NCBI GenBank assembly: GCA_015698045.1 | Contig: BLAL01000183.1 | Span: 558,001-622,000, forward strand | DNA: 64,000 bases | Origin: Rhizophagus clarus | Lineage: Eukaryota; Glomeromycota; Glomeromycetes; Glomerales; Glomeraceae | Direction of reading: 5' to 3' | In this document: in pieces, positions 46,510-57,058 of the stretch | How positions within the stretch are numbered: position 1 is the stretch's first letter | Layout of the letters: each line of letters starts with the position of its first letter | The notes under the pieces: generated by a model | Database searches by the model: none | Told to the model about the DNA's origin: nothing | The model's input: only the letters and a program-made list of their open reading frames with translations | Program-made: the position numbers and the translations under genes

Positions 46510-49500
46510 TTATTGGAGACAATGTATTGGACACATTTTATTACATATAAGATGAGGTAAAGAATGGTCAGGATTTAATACAGGTGAAGGAGTAGATGGT
46601 TTAAAAGGTAAAGGAGGAGATGATTGATGAGTTTGTTCTTGTTGCAGTTGTTGATGTTAAATGGGACGTAAAGGAGATTCGTGAGGAGGTAATGATAATA
46701 TTTGTTTAATAGATAAAGAAGAAATAATTATGGTTGGTAATAAAGAAGGAGGAGAATCAGAAGGAGAAGAAGAAATAAAATCAGAAGAGGAAGAATCAGA
46801 AGGAGGAATAGGAATTGGTCTAGGAACTCGAGAAGTAGTATGATTTTTCTGCGGCGTTTTCTAGAAGGTGTATTTACAACATATTTTGAATTTTCAGGAA
46901 AAGGAGGAGGAGGAACTCTAAGACATAACTTTATTTTTTCAGAACATGATTCAAATGTGCTGGAAGTAGTCCCAGAATCAGAAAAAGCAATATCACTTAA
47001 AGGAGGATCTTTAAAATCAGAAAAATCTTCAACAAAAAGGAGAGTCTTAAAAGAAAGTTGTATTTGATTTATTTCCCTATCTATAATATCAAGATGAGCA
47101 AGAAGAAAATTTCTTTCATTACGAGCTAGAACTAAATGATGCCACTAAAATTGGAAAACAAGTTAGGAAAATTAGAAATTAAAAGAAAAGTATAATTAAA
47201 AAAATTAATTTAATTAGCATACTTTTTCACACTCCTGGATTATTTCAATCCAATATTTCTTAAATCTTTCTGGATCACGTATTTTTTCATTCCTTACTAA
47301 CTGTAAAAGTAGAGCTCTGATCAGTTCAGTTCAGTTCAGTTTTTGCAAAAACTGATACTGAACTGAATTGATCGGTATCAGTATTGATGATTACCAAAAC
47401 TGACCAGTATCGGTATTGATGATTATCAAAACTGATCAATAATTACTGAAAACTGAACTGATTTACTAATATTAAAAATTATTTTTAATAAAAAAAATAT
47501 AAAACTATTTTTTTACTAAATCAAATCATTTATAAAAACATTTCGCAACGTTTTTTAATTAAAGTGACAAAACAATACGTTGCAAAATGTTTTTTTATTG
47601 AATCAACCAATAAAAACGTTTCACAACATTTTTTAAAAAAAATAAGTTTTTTTTTATTACTAATAAAAAATGTTTCACAACGTTTTTATTAAAGTATCAA
47701 AAAAATGTAGTAAAATGTTTTTTTTTATTAAATCAACTGATAAAAAACATTTTGCTATGTTTTTTAATTATAGAGATAAAAAAAATGTAGCGAAACATTT
47801 TTTTTATTAAATTAACTAATAAAAAATGTTTTACAACGTTTTTTAATTAAAATGACAAAAAAATATTGTGAAATGTTTTTTTTTATTAAAATTAACTGAT
47901 AAAAAACGTTTTGCAACATTTTTATTAAAGTAATAATAAAAATGTTGCGAAATGTTTTTTTTATTAAATCAACTGATAAAAATCATTTTGCAACATTTTT
48001 TAATTAAAGCAACAAAAAAAATGTTGTGAAATGTTTTTTTATTAAAATTAGCTCATAAAAACATTTTGCAACATTTTTATTAAAGTAGCAAAAAAATGTA
48101 GCAAAACAATTTATTAAATCAACTAATAAAAAACGTTTCACTATGTTTTTTAATTATAGAGACAAAAAAATGTAGCGAAACATTTTTTTTATTAGATCAA
48201 CTAATAAAAAACGTTTTGCAATGTTTTTTAATTAAAGTGACAAAAAAAATATTGTGAAACATTTTTTTTTATTAAAATTAACTTATAAAAATATTTCGTA
48301 ACATTTTATTAAAGTGACAAAAAAATATAGCAAAATATTTTTTTTATTAAATCAACTAATAAAAAACGTTTCGCTATATTTTTTAATTATAGAGACAAAA
48401 AAACATAGTGAAACATTTTTTTTATTAGATCAACTAATAAAAAACATTTTGCAACATTTTTTAATTAAAGTGATAAAAAAAATGATGCGAAATGTTTTTT
48501 TTATTAAAATTAACTCATAAAAATATTTCGCAACATTTTTATTAAAGTGATAAAAAAATATAGCAAAACATTTTTTTATTAAATCAACTATTAAAATATT
48601 TTGCAATATTTTTTAATTATAGCTACAAAAAAAACGTAGCAAAACATTTTTTTATTAAATCAACTATTAAAATATTTTGCAATATTTTTTAATTATAGCT
48701 ACAAAAAAACGTAGCAAAACATTTTTTTTATTAAAATTAACTAATAAAAACTTTTCGCAACAGTTTTGTAATTATGTTGACAAAAAACCACTGTGAATAA
48801 TTTTTTTATCAAATTAACATTTCGCAACGTTATTTGTTAACGTGACAAGAAAAAAGTTGTGAATAATTATTTTTTTTATTAGATTAACGAATAAAAAGGT
48901 TTCTTAACGTTTCTTAATTAAAGTGACAAAACACCGCTGTGAAATGATTTGTTTTATCAAAATAACTAATAACAAACATTTTGCAACATTTTTTTTATTA
49001 TATTAACACTATATTAACTAAATAAAATATTTTTTTTATTGTTATTTAGTTAAATTAATTCGGTAATTCAGTTTGGTAAATTGTAAAACTGGTACTGAAA
49101 CCGCAGTTACTGAAACCGATCGGTAAATTTACTGAAAGTTTCAGTTCAGTAAACCGTAAAAACTGAAACTGCTCTGATACTAAAACTGATTGATACAGTT
49201 CGATAATTACTAAAACTGATCAGAGCACTATGTAAAAGTATAGGTAGGTTAGTGGTGTGTTGATAACCTTTTATTTAATAATAAAGGAAGGTGCCTAGCC
49301 TATCTTTCCTCTAAGATAAGCAGACCTTTATTAGCAACAATAGATTACCTGAACAAGAGGATTTGGAGTGGCTACCAAATAGTTAAGTACAGTAATTCCC
49401 TTAAATCTGAAACGTGACAAACCAAGTATTCCTCTATTATTGTAAAACAAAAAGAAATTAACACACCTGAGGTTCTAATAAAGTGTACATAGAAGGGTCG

Positions 49501-49680
49501 TAATCTTTAAAAGCTTTAAGAAATTTGGAGAACTAGTGTACATGTAAGGTATCGGGGGGTAGTAGTAGAGGAAGGAGATGACCTAATAATATCTTGGGAA
49601 GAGATGACCAAAAAATTCTAAAATGATTTTTTGTTATAAGTTTGCAAAAAGGAAATGATAAAGTTAGACGAGGATGCCAT
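46510..49680 (-). pseudogene. Antisense spliced gene between integrase and 3' LTR
   Basis: On the minus strand I read four exons: 49680-49467, 49433-49349, 47300-47223, 47144-46510. Introns have GT..AG ends; the third (GTATGCT..TTTTAG) joins QECEK to WHHLVLARNERNFLL in phase. The last exon encodes DIIDREINQIQLSF, an acidic stretch, a PPPPFPENSKYVV proline segment, a basic NLS-like SRKRRRK, then a long Ser/Pro-rich tail, ending 11 bp from the end of pol, tail to tail. Defects: frameshifts in exon 1 and after RKRRRK, and TAA in place of a probable CAA near 46,660. The 1.9-kb element at 47,312-49,230 lies in its second intron. No family recognised. Antisense extra ORFs at this place are known from some plant Ty3 elements. 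Confidence 0.6.
47312..49230. mobile_element. GAGC-type minisatellite transposon, copy 1
   Basis: Ends GAGCTCTGATCAG and CTGATCAGAGCACTA are inverted. A 10-bp duplication TGTAAAAGTA is at 47,302-47,311 and 49,231-49,240. Inside are more than 15 units built on AAAACGTTTCGCAACGTTTT in alternating orientation with AAATCAACTGATAAAAA spacers, mostly decayed at CG (to TG or CA). Related elements: 53,957-54,779 and 57,059-58,580. No ORF. The length of the duplication suggests a MULE-like mover. Confidence 0.8.
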
Positions 49681-50163
49681 GTTAAAAAATTGTGAAGTTT
49701 TAAAATTAACAAAAAGTTAATGGAGTAAAAATAATTACCTTAGCCCTTTTTATAAAATTAGAAACGCGTAAAAAAAAATAGTCACATCGAAAGAAAATTA
49801 CATCATTTCTTATGGACTTGTTCTAAAAGTAGTAATTAGAATGGAGATGTAACAGTGATTATCATAAGTCAATTTGAAAAAGAAAGTTAATTAATTAATA
49901 AGGAGTATGGTAAACTAAAATTAGATTTCAATTAAATGGTAGTAAAAACGGGTTTATTTACTTAAATAGGAATAAAATAGAATGATAATTAAATTAGTGG
50001 ATGCGTCTATCTTGTTACCCTAATTTGAAAAAGCCTAATTTTAGAAAAATAATTTTGTACGATGATAATTAATTAGTACAACATACTGAAAATGATCGAT
50101 AAGAGTATTAGAAACTTATTTAAAGGAATAATAAGTAATAATTGAATTATATTTTCAACAAAA

Positions 50164-50553
50164 ATGGTAGAAAATTTTTAGCGAATTTGTGAAGATTTAT
50201 CAAATATTGGTCAAGTAAATATAAAACTTATGGATCCACCATACAATGAAACTATGGACGATAAGTCAAAAATTTCTATTACATATAAATGTCTATTAAG
50301 AGTATAACAGTTAAAACAACGAAAAACAGCATTGATTTATGCTTTTTATTTGGGAAAATTAATTGAATCCTATCCAATTATTCAAAAATTAGCAAAAAAG
50401 GATATTTCTGACCATTATTATCAAACTGCTATTCGTACTTATTATATCTTTGAAATTAATTCTTTTCAAATAATAAGAACATAGGAGATTACTCTTTCTA
50501 TAATTAGACGATTAATTTCTCAACAATATCACTCTTTAATTATTGAAATTTAG
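50164..50553 (+). pseudogene. Small sense accessory ORF upstream of the 3' LTR
   Basis: From ATG at 50,164 the frame reads RICEDLSNIGQVNIKLMDPP .. TALIYAFYLGKLIESYPI .. DHYYQTAIRTYYIFEI .. IIRRLISQQYHSLIIEI, about 130 residues, with three internal stops (near 50,180, 50,308, 50,485). It is helical, has no membrane segment and belongs to no family I know. Lying between the antisense gene and the polypurine tract, it is a candidate late accessory protein of this retroelement. Confidence 0.5.
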
Positions 50554-50584
50554 TTCACAGGGTTCACTCTAAAGGAGGAGGAAG

Positions 50585-51199
50585 TGTTGAAGTTAAAAAT
50601 TGCTTGATCATAATAGTTATAATAATCGCAATAATCATAATAATCACAATAGTTATAATAGTCATAATAATTGTAATAGTTAGAACGATCATGATAGTTG
50701 TAATAATCATAATAATCATGATGATCATAATAATCTGATCAATCTGATTAATATGATTAATATAATTTATTATATTTATTTGATTTATTTTATTTGTTAT
50801 ATTTATATTATATATTTTATTTATTATATTTATTTTATTTTTGTTATTATTATTTTATTATATATAATGATTGAATAAGTTGTAGGTAAAATAGAATCGT
50901 AGTAGTTGGTTATTTAACTTTTATCTTTGTATTTTATTTCTTTAGTTATTACTAAGATTTTATCTGCAACAAAAGATAATTTCTTTGGGTTATTCTTGCC
51001 AACAAAAGAATCAATCCATTAATTAAAGTTATAACATATTCCTTTATTTCTTAATAAACTTTATTATTCTTATCTTATTTTATTATAAACGTTTGCTTTC
51101 AGAATTTATCATATCACGTGTTAAAATTCTTACCAAAGTTAAACTCCTGTTATTTTGGGTATCATGTAAAGTTTCAGTCCTTTACATTTGAAGATAACA
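50585..51199 (+). repeat. 3' LTR of the Ty3/gypsy element
   Basis: Copy of 30,643-31,259 preceded by the polypurine tract. It ends GATAACA and is followed by ATAT, which also precedes the 5' LTR. The inverted ends TGTT..AACA are typical of LTRs. Confidence 0.92.
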
Positions 51200-52870
51200 A
51201 TATTAATAAAAAACAAATTATTACAATAAATACAGTAATTCTCTTAATAGTGAACTTTAATATAACAAATAATATAATATAATAGATTTTTAGTATAATA
51301 CCAATTTTTAAATATAAAAAAAACTTAATATAATGAATTTTACTATTTATTTACTATATAATAATATAATATAAAGTAAAGTGCATAAAACAGTTTATAT
51401 GAAATTATTATTATAACAAATTTTTTTTTTATTTTTTTTTATTTATCAAATTAATATATTATTAAAGTTTAATATTTTGAATCTAATACTAAAAAAAAAA
51501 TATAATGAAATATAATAAAATAATAACAAAGAAATAATAGTAACCTTTCATTTTATTCTTTAATAAATCTATAAAAATTTAAAGAAAAAAAAGAGAAAAT
51601 ATATAAGTATAACTAGCATTGCAATAAAATACAATTATAAAATACTAATCTTTTTTACTTTCTTTTATTATAAGCTATTCAAAACTTAAAAAAAAAATAA
51701 TTTAAACAAAATTGCAATATAATAATAAATAAAAAAATAACTAACTTTGTTGTAAATCATGGCATTAGCTAAGTTTTATTTTATGTTTACTGTAATATAA
51801 TTTGTTCCTGTATTCAATAAAGCTGTGTTAAACTCTTATCTTCTGAAAAGGTTAAAAAAAAAAAATAACTAACTTTCTATTTTTTTTTAATAAATTTTTG
51901 AATTTTAAAAAAAAAGAAAAAAGAAATAAAAGGAAAAAAGAAAAAGAAAAGTTAGTAAAATTAAAGGAAATAAAAATAAAAAAAAGGAAAAAAGAAATAG
52001 AAATAAAAAATAAAAGAAAAGAAAGATGAAATTTGATCAAAGATAAAAAGAAAAAAGAAAAAGTAATGAAAGATAAAAGAAGAGAAAAAAAAAATAGAAA
52101 TAAAAGATAAAGGAAATATAGCAATAAAAAAAATAAAAAAAGAAATATTAATATTTCTTATTAAAAAAATAAATTAAATTAATAAATCATATAATTTTTA
52201 TTAATATTGAATTATTTATTATATTATAATAAATTATTTATTATAGCATTAATAAATTATTTATTATAGCATTAATAAATTATTTATTATAGCATTAATA
52301 AATTTGATTATAACAAAGTCTTGATTAACTAAAATACAGGAATTATTATATTAAAAGAAGATTATATGTATAAATAAAAAAATTATTATTAATAAATTAT
52401 TATTATTTATATAATAACTAATATAAAATTAAAACTAAATTAATAAATATTAGAATAATATTATAATAATAAACATATTGGCGGATTTGTTTCATCATCC
52501 AAATATATTAAATTTTATTATATAATGTATTATAAAAGTTAAAGATATACAATATAATAATCCAAAAAAAGTGCGTACAATTTTAAAAAATGCAATTTAG
52601 GACAATTTTAATTTTGCCCATAATTAATATAATTTTGGCTAGATTTAATATACTGTAATTGGTAATATAATAGTAATGATATTTAGTCAAACAAAAAAGA
52701 AAAAAACTTTAATGTTACAATCTATAAAATCTATAATTATAAAGACAATTTCACATTTAATAATTTGTTGAATAATAATTAATATCACTATAAAAGAAAA
52801 TTGTATGAAAGAAACTATATTTTAATCAAAAGAAAAAAAATTACACCACAATGTATATATGATTTTATAA
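51200..52870. other. A/T simple-sequence region
   Basis: Very AT-rich. 51,855-52,140 is almost purely A/G on the plus strand. A 29-bp repeat (ATTTATTATAGCATTAATAA) occurs three times at 52,215-52,310. No gene: the minus-strand ORF here encodes only Phe/Leu/Ser from the purine tract. Confidence 0.6.
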
Positions 52871-52954
52871 AAAAATTGAACTAAAATTGCACAATTTTAA
52901 CTGTAATATTAATGCTATAGTTCTGTACTAATTGCAAATGCACTGCAATATATA

Positions 52955-53935
52955 AGAATGAAAAATACAGTAAGAAAGGATGACAGAAGAATAAAGGAAA
53001 AAAGAAATAAATGAAAATGGATGAAGGGAAGCAAAGATAATCAAAGAGAAATGAGGAAGGAACAAAAAAGATAAAGGATAGTGAAAAGGAATGAATGAAA
53101 CAAAAAAAGAATAAAAATGAATGAGAAAACAAAAGGGAAATGAAAGAAATAAAAAGAATGAAAAAAAATAAAAGAAATGAAGATGAAATTAAAAGGAATG
53201 AAAATAACAAATAGCGAATGAAAAAAAAATAGGGGGAATAAAAGAAAATAAAAGAAAGCAAAGAAGGAATGAAAATCAATAAAGGGAATGAAAAAAAAGT
53301 AACAAAAGAAGCCAAAGAGTAATGAGAGAAATAAAAAAAGTAATGAAAGAAATCAATGATCAATGAAAGAAATAGAAAAAGTAACGAAAGAAACCAAAGA
53401 TAAATTAAAGAAATAAAAAAAAGCAATGAAAAAAACCAAAAATCAATGAAAGAAACCAAAAAGGCAATGAAAGAAACAATGACAAAAGAAACAAAAGATC
53501 AATGAAAGGAATAACAAAGGGAATCACAAAAGATCAATAAAAGAACCATGAAAAGAAACGAAAGGAACAATAAAAAAAAAAAACAAAGAAACCACAAAAA
53601 TAAAAGAAATAAAAAAGTGAAAAAAAAGCCAGAATACCCATCCATAGAAAAAAGAAAAAGAAAACAGTTAATATCATCTTAAAAGAAAAATAAAATAACA
53701 ACAGAAAGAGACATAAAAGACTTACTTGAATTTTCACTCAAATAATACACATCTAAGAAAAACAGAAAGTTTAGTAAAAAAACAAGGGAAAGAATGAAAA
53801 GAAAATAAAAAAAAGAATTAAAACTCATCTTGAATTTCCACTGAAATGAAATTAAAAACAGCCATGTCTAAAAAAAAAGAACAAATTAATAAGAGAAAAA
53901 GAAAAAAGAATAAAAGCAAAAAAAAAAACTTACTT
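52955..53935. repeat. Nearly 1 kb of purine-rich (GAAA-type) DNA
   Basis: The plus strand is composed of AAGAAA, AATGAAAG, GAATGAAA and ACCAAA-like words with few T or C. Irregular period, no fixed unit. The long minus-strand ORF (192 residues, almost only F, S, L, I, Y) is a composition artefact. Confidence 0.75.
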
Positions 53936-53956
53936 GTTACAGTACTTAATCCTAAA

Positions 53957-54779
53957 TAGGACTCCGATCGGTTTCGGTAATTACCGAACCGTACCGACCG
54001 GTTTCGGTATCAGAGCAGTTTCGGTTTTATGATTTATCAAACCGAAACTTTCGGTTTCGGTATCGGTTTTGCGATTTACCGAACCAATTTACCGATAATA
54101 AAAACGTTTTTTTTATAAGAAAAACTTAAATTATGTAGTTAAAAAAAAACGTTGCGAAACGTTTTTTACATAAACGATTTGATAAAAAAAATAACGTTTC
54201 GCAACGTTATTTTTGCGGAACTTGTAAAAAACGTTGCGAAACGTTTTTTACATAAACAATTTATTATGAAAAATAACGTTTCGCAACGTTATTTTTGCGA
54301 ACATTGTAAAAAACGTTGCGAAACATTTTTTACATAAACAATTTATTATGCAAAATAACGTTTCGCAATGTTATTTTTGCGAACATTGTAAAAAATGTTG
54401 CGAAACGTTTTTTACATCGGAAATTTAATATAGAAAACAACGTTTCGCAACGTTATTTTCCTTTTTATTTAAAAACGTTGCGAAACGTTTTTATAAAATG
54501 ATTTAATATAAAAAAAACGTCTCATAATGTTTTTTTTTGTCACTTTAATAAAAAACGTTGTGAAACGTTTTTTATGGATGATTTGATAAGAAAAAATCGT
54601 TTCGCAACTTTTTTTTTGCTAAACGTTGCGAAACGTTTTTTTTACTAAACTTGTTCGGTAAATCGGTTCAGTTTTTGGTAATTACCGATCGGTTTCGGTA
54701 ATCATTAATACCGATACCGATTAATTCGGTTCGATATCGGTTTTTGCAAAAACCAAACCAAACCGAACTGATCGGAGCC
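53957..54779. mobile_element. GAGC-type minisatellite transposon, copy 2 (CG-rich, best preserved)
   Basis: Ends TAGGACTCCGATCGG and CCGAACTGATCGGAGCC. Duplication TTAATCCTAAA at 53,946-53,956 and 54,780-54,790. The interior is about 80-bp units pairing AAACGTTGCGAAACGTTTTT with AACGTTTCGCAACGTTATTT. Most CG pairs are intact here, unlike the other two copies. Subterminal parts have many CGGTTTCGGTA/TACCGA words. Confidence 0.85.
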
Positions 54780-55083
54780 TTAATCCTAAAGCTAAAGGTG
54801 ACGCTGTTAACTAAAGAATTAAAAAAAAATAATTATTTATTTTAAAAAAAAATGTTAAAAAAAAAAAATGATTATTTATTTTAAAAAAAAATGTTAAAAA
54901 AAAATGATTTTTTATTTTTAAAAAAAAAAATTTTCTTTTGCTACAGTAGCTTAAGTCTGAACAAAACTACTAGCGTTAATTATCTATAATATAAAAAGTA
55001 ATATCACTTACTATTTATGATAAGCTTATCTCATGAGTTAATATAAAAAAGGGATAAATGCAGATTATTTGGGTAAACAAGTG

Positions 55084-55237
55084 GGGTCTTTGCAATAGAA
55101 AGGTACGAAACTCAAAAAAAAATAAAAATTTAATTAATATTAAATTTATACTTATTTTAGTATAAAAAACATAATTAGCATATAAAATAAATTTAAAAAT
55201 TTTTTTGAGTTTCGTACCTTTCTATTGCAACGACTCC
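55084..55237. mobile_element. Short MITE, family A, copy 2
   Basis: Closely matches 180-328 with intact 30-bp inverted ends (GGGTCTTTGCAATAGAAAGG). AAGTG at 55,079-55,083 and 55,238-55,242 is a probable 5-bp target duplication (6 bp if one G of the terminus is included). Confidence 0.85.
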
Positions 55238-55394
55238 AAGTGGTAAATAAACACATAAAAAAAAAATATAGCGCCTCTGGCAGTTTTTTCATCAGTGATA
55301 AATTTATGAATTATTCGGTATAAAGGCTTCACATGTGACTTGCTGATCTAATCAGATAATCTGAATATCCGATCTTGAAAAAAAAATTTTTTTT

Positions 55395-56212
55395 TTATGA
55401 TATTGCGTATGAAAAACATGACCAGACTATTGGAATTAAGGTAGGGTTTGGGAGGTGTTTTTGTTAATTTTTTTATTTAATTAATTAGTTATTTTTTTTT
55501 TTCTTTTTTGTAATGTTGCCAGACAAAAAGCACCACCAGACTATTGGAATTAAGGTAAGGGAGGGTTGGGGTGGTGTTTTTCAGTTTTTTTTTTATTTAA
55601 TTAATTATTTTTTTTTTCTTTTTTCATTTTTGTAGTGTTGCTAGACGAAAAGCATGACCGGACTATTAGAATTAAGATAAGAAGGGTTAGGGTGGTGTTT
55701 TTTAGTTTTTTTTTAATTAATTAATTAATTATTTTTTTTTCTCTTTTTTGTAGTGTTGCCAGATGAAAAGCATGACTGAACTATTGGAATTAAGTAAGGT
55801 AAGGGAGGGTTGGGTGGTGTTTTTCGTTAATTTTTTATTTAATTAATTAATTAGTAATTTTTTTTTCTTTTTTGTAGTATTACCAAATGAAAAGCATGAC
55901 CAGACTATTGGAATTAAGGTAAGGGAGAATTGGTGTAAATTTTTTTTGTTATTTTTTTTTAATTAATTAATTAATTATTTATTTATTTTTTTTCTTTTTT
56001 GTAGTATTGCTGGATAAAAAGCATGACCAGACTTTTAGAATTAAGGACAATTGAGGTCAAGAGTATATGGTCAAGGAGATTACGGTATTCGCAAGGCTTT
56101 ATGACAATGATCATCTATCTAAAAGACAAAGTTTTCATACTGGTGGATTTAAATATCATGAGATTTCAATATTGGTTAAGTGATTTCCCTAAAAGGAGCC
56201 TGCATGAGTTTT
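55395..56212 (+). pseudogene. Tandem exon-intron array ending in a C-terminal coding exon
   Basis: Six copies of a 41-nt block (consensus TGTTGCCAGACGAAAAGCAT then GACCAGACTATTGGAATTAAG) at about 55,400, 55,512, 55,638, 55,758, 55,876 and 56,004. They are separated by 75-85-bp spacers beginning GTAAGGGAGGG and ending TTTCTTTTTTGTAG, that is, intron-like with 5' and 3' splice signals. Each block reads LPDEKHDQTIGIK in one frame. The last block runs on into an exon reading GQEYMVKEITVFARLYDNDH .. GGFKYHEISILVK to a stop near 56,185, with one TGA at a probable Arg. Since 41 is not a multiple of three, including several blocks would shift the frame. Product unknown. Confidence 0.6.
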
Positions 56213-57048
56213 AAAATCATTGTTAGTTTTAAAATCATCGTCAGTAAATGATATAAAGGAAGATTCTTTGTCTCCATATTTTAAAAACAAAATTTTTAAA
56301 ATTAAAAATTAATAAAAGATAATGAAAATTTTGGTTATTTCTTTATTTTCAAAATTCTTTGAAACCTGGTTATTCTTACTGCTTTATTTAATTATTTTAC
56401 ATCATGAAAAAGCTTTTAGAGAATAAATAATACCATTAACAACTGCAAATAACTACTATTGTATTCACAAAACTTTTATTTGCAACTGGTGTAAAAAGTG
56501 ATGGGTTCTTGAAATAGTTGATGGGTTATAAAAAGTCATTATTACTTTAATTTTTAAGCACGAGTTGTAAAAAATTTTTTTATTTTCTGATTATTCTACA
56601 TAAGATTGATAAGATGAATGTGTAACACAATCGTATTTTGCACTGTTTACTAATTTTTTATTAAAAATTCTTAATTTAAGCTAATTCCAAGGATCAGCGC
56701 ATATGATATTGAAAATAATAAAGTTTTAAAATTTTGAAATTTTAAAATTATAATTTATTAGAAATTTTTTTTATTTTTATGAAAACAAAAGAATCTATAA
56801 TAAATGATCAAAGAATATGGTTAAATAGAATCAATATATTTGTAACAAATGTAAGTAGTAAGACTCAATCAAATCAATGTTAAATTAAAAGACCTAAACT
56901 AAAAGGTTATTGCAATATAATCTATTAGAATTTTAAATATCAAATATATATTATAATAAAATTTTAACCATTAGAATTTTGGATAATTTTTATAATTTGT
57001 ATAATTACTACTTATTGTAAAATGATAATCATAGTAATAAAAGTAATT
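56213..57048. other. AT-rich region, no supported feature
   Basis: No ORF, repeat or RNA gene that I can support. Confidence 0.5.
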
Positions 57049-57058
57049 TAATAAAGAT

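Larger units (their letters stand above)
30643..51199 (+). mobile_element. Ty3/gypsy LTR retrotransposon with Nudix domain, 20.5 kb with nested insertions
   Basis: Two direct LTRs (617 and 615 bp) start TGTTGAAG and end GATAAYA. ATAT precedes the left and follows the right LTR. A polypurine tract (AAAGGAGGAGGAAG, 50,571-50,584) abuts the right LTR. Coding order: gag, Nudix, protease, reverse transcriptase, RNase H, integrase (Ty3 order), then an antisense gene and a small sense ORF. Five insertions (31,487-31,818; 32,793-33,216; 37,598-39,059; 39,405-46,213; 47,312-49,230) account for more than half of its length; without them it would be roughly 9.6 kb. Confidence 0.93.

Noticed and set aside
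48314..48520. Repetitive small ORFs at 48.3, 54.2 and 54.3 kb as repeat proteins
   Set aside because: They read through the CGTTTCGCAACG minisatellite units; frame follows the repeat length, not coding constraint.
51852..52124. 90-residue hydrophobic minus-strand ORF
   Set aside because: Same composition artefact as above.
52881..53459. 192-residue minus-strand ORF as a membrane protein
   Set aside because: It is the complement of a purine-rich tract; the protein is almost only F, S, L, I and Y from composition.
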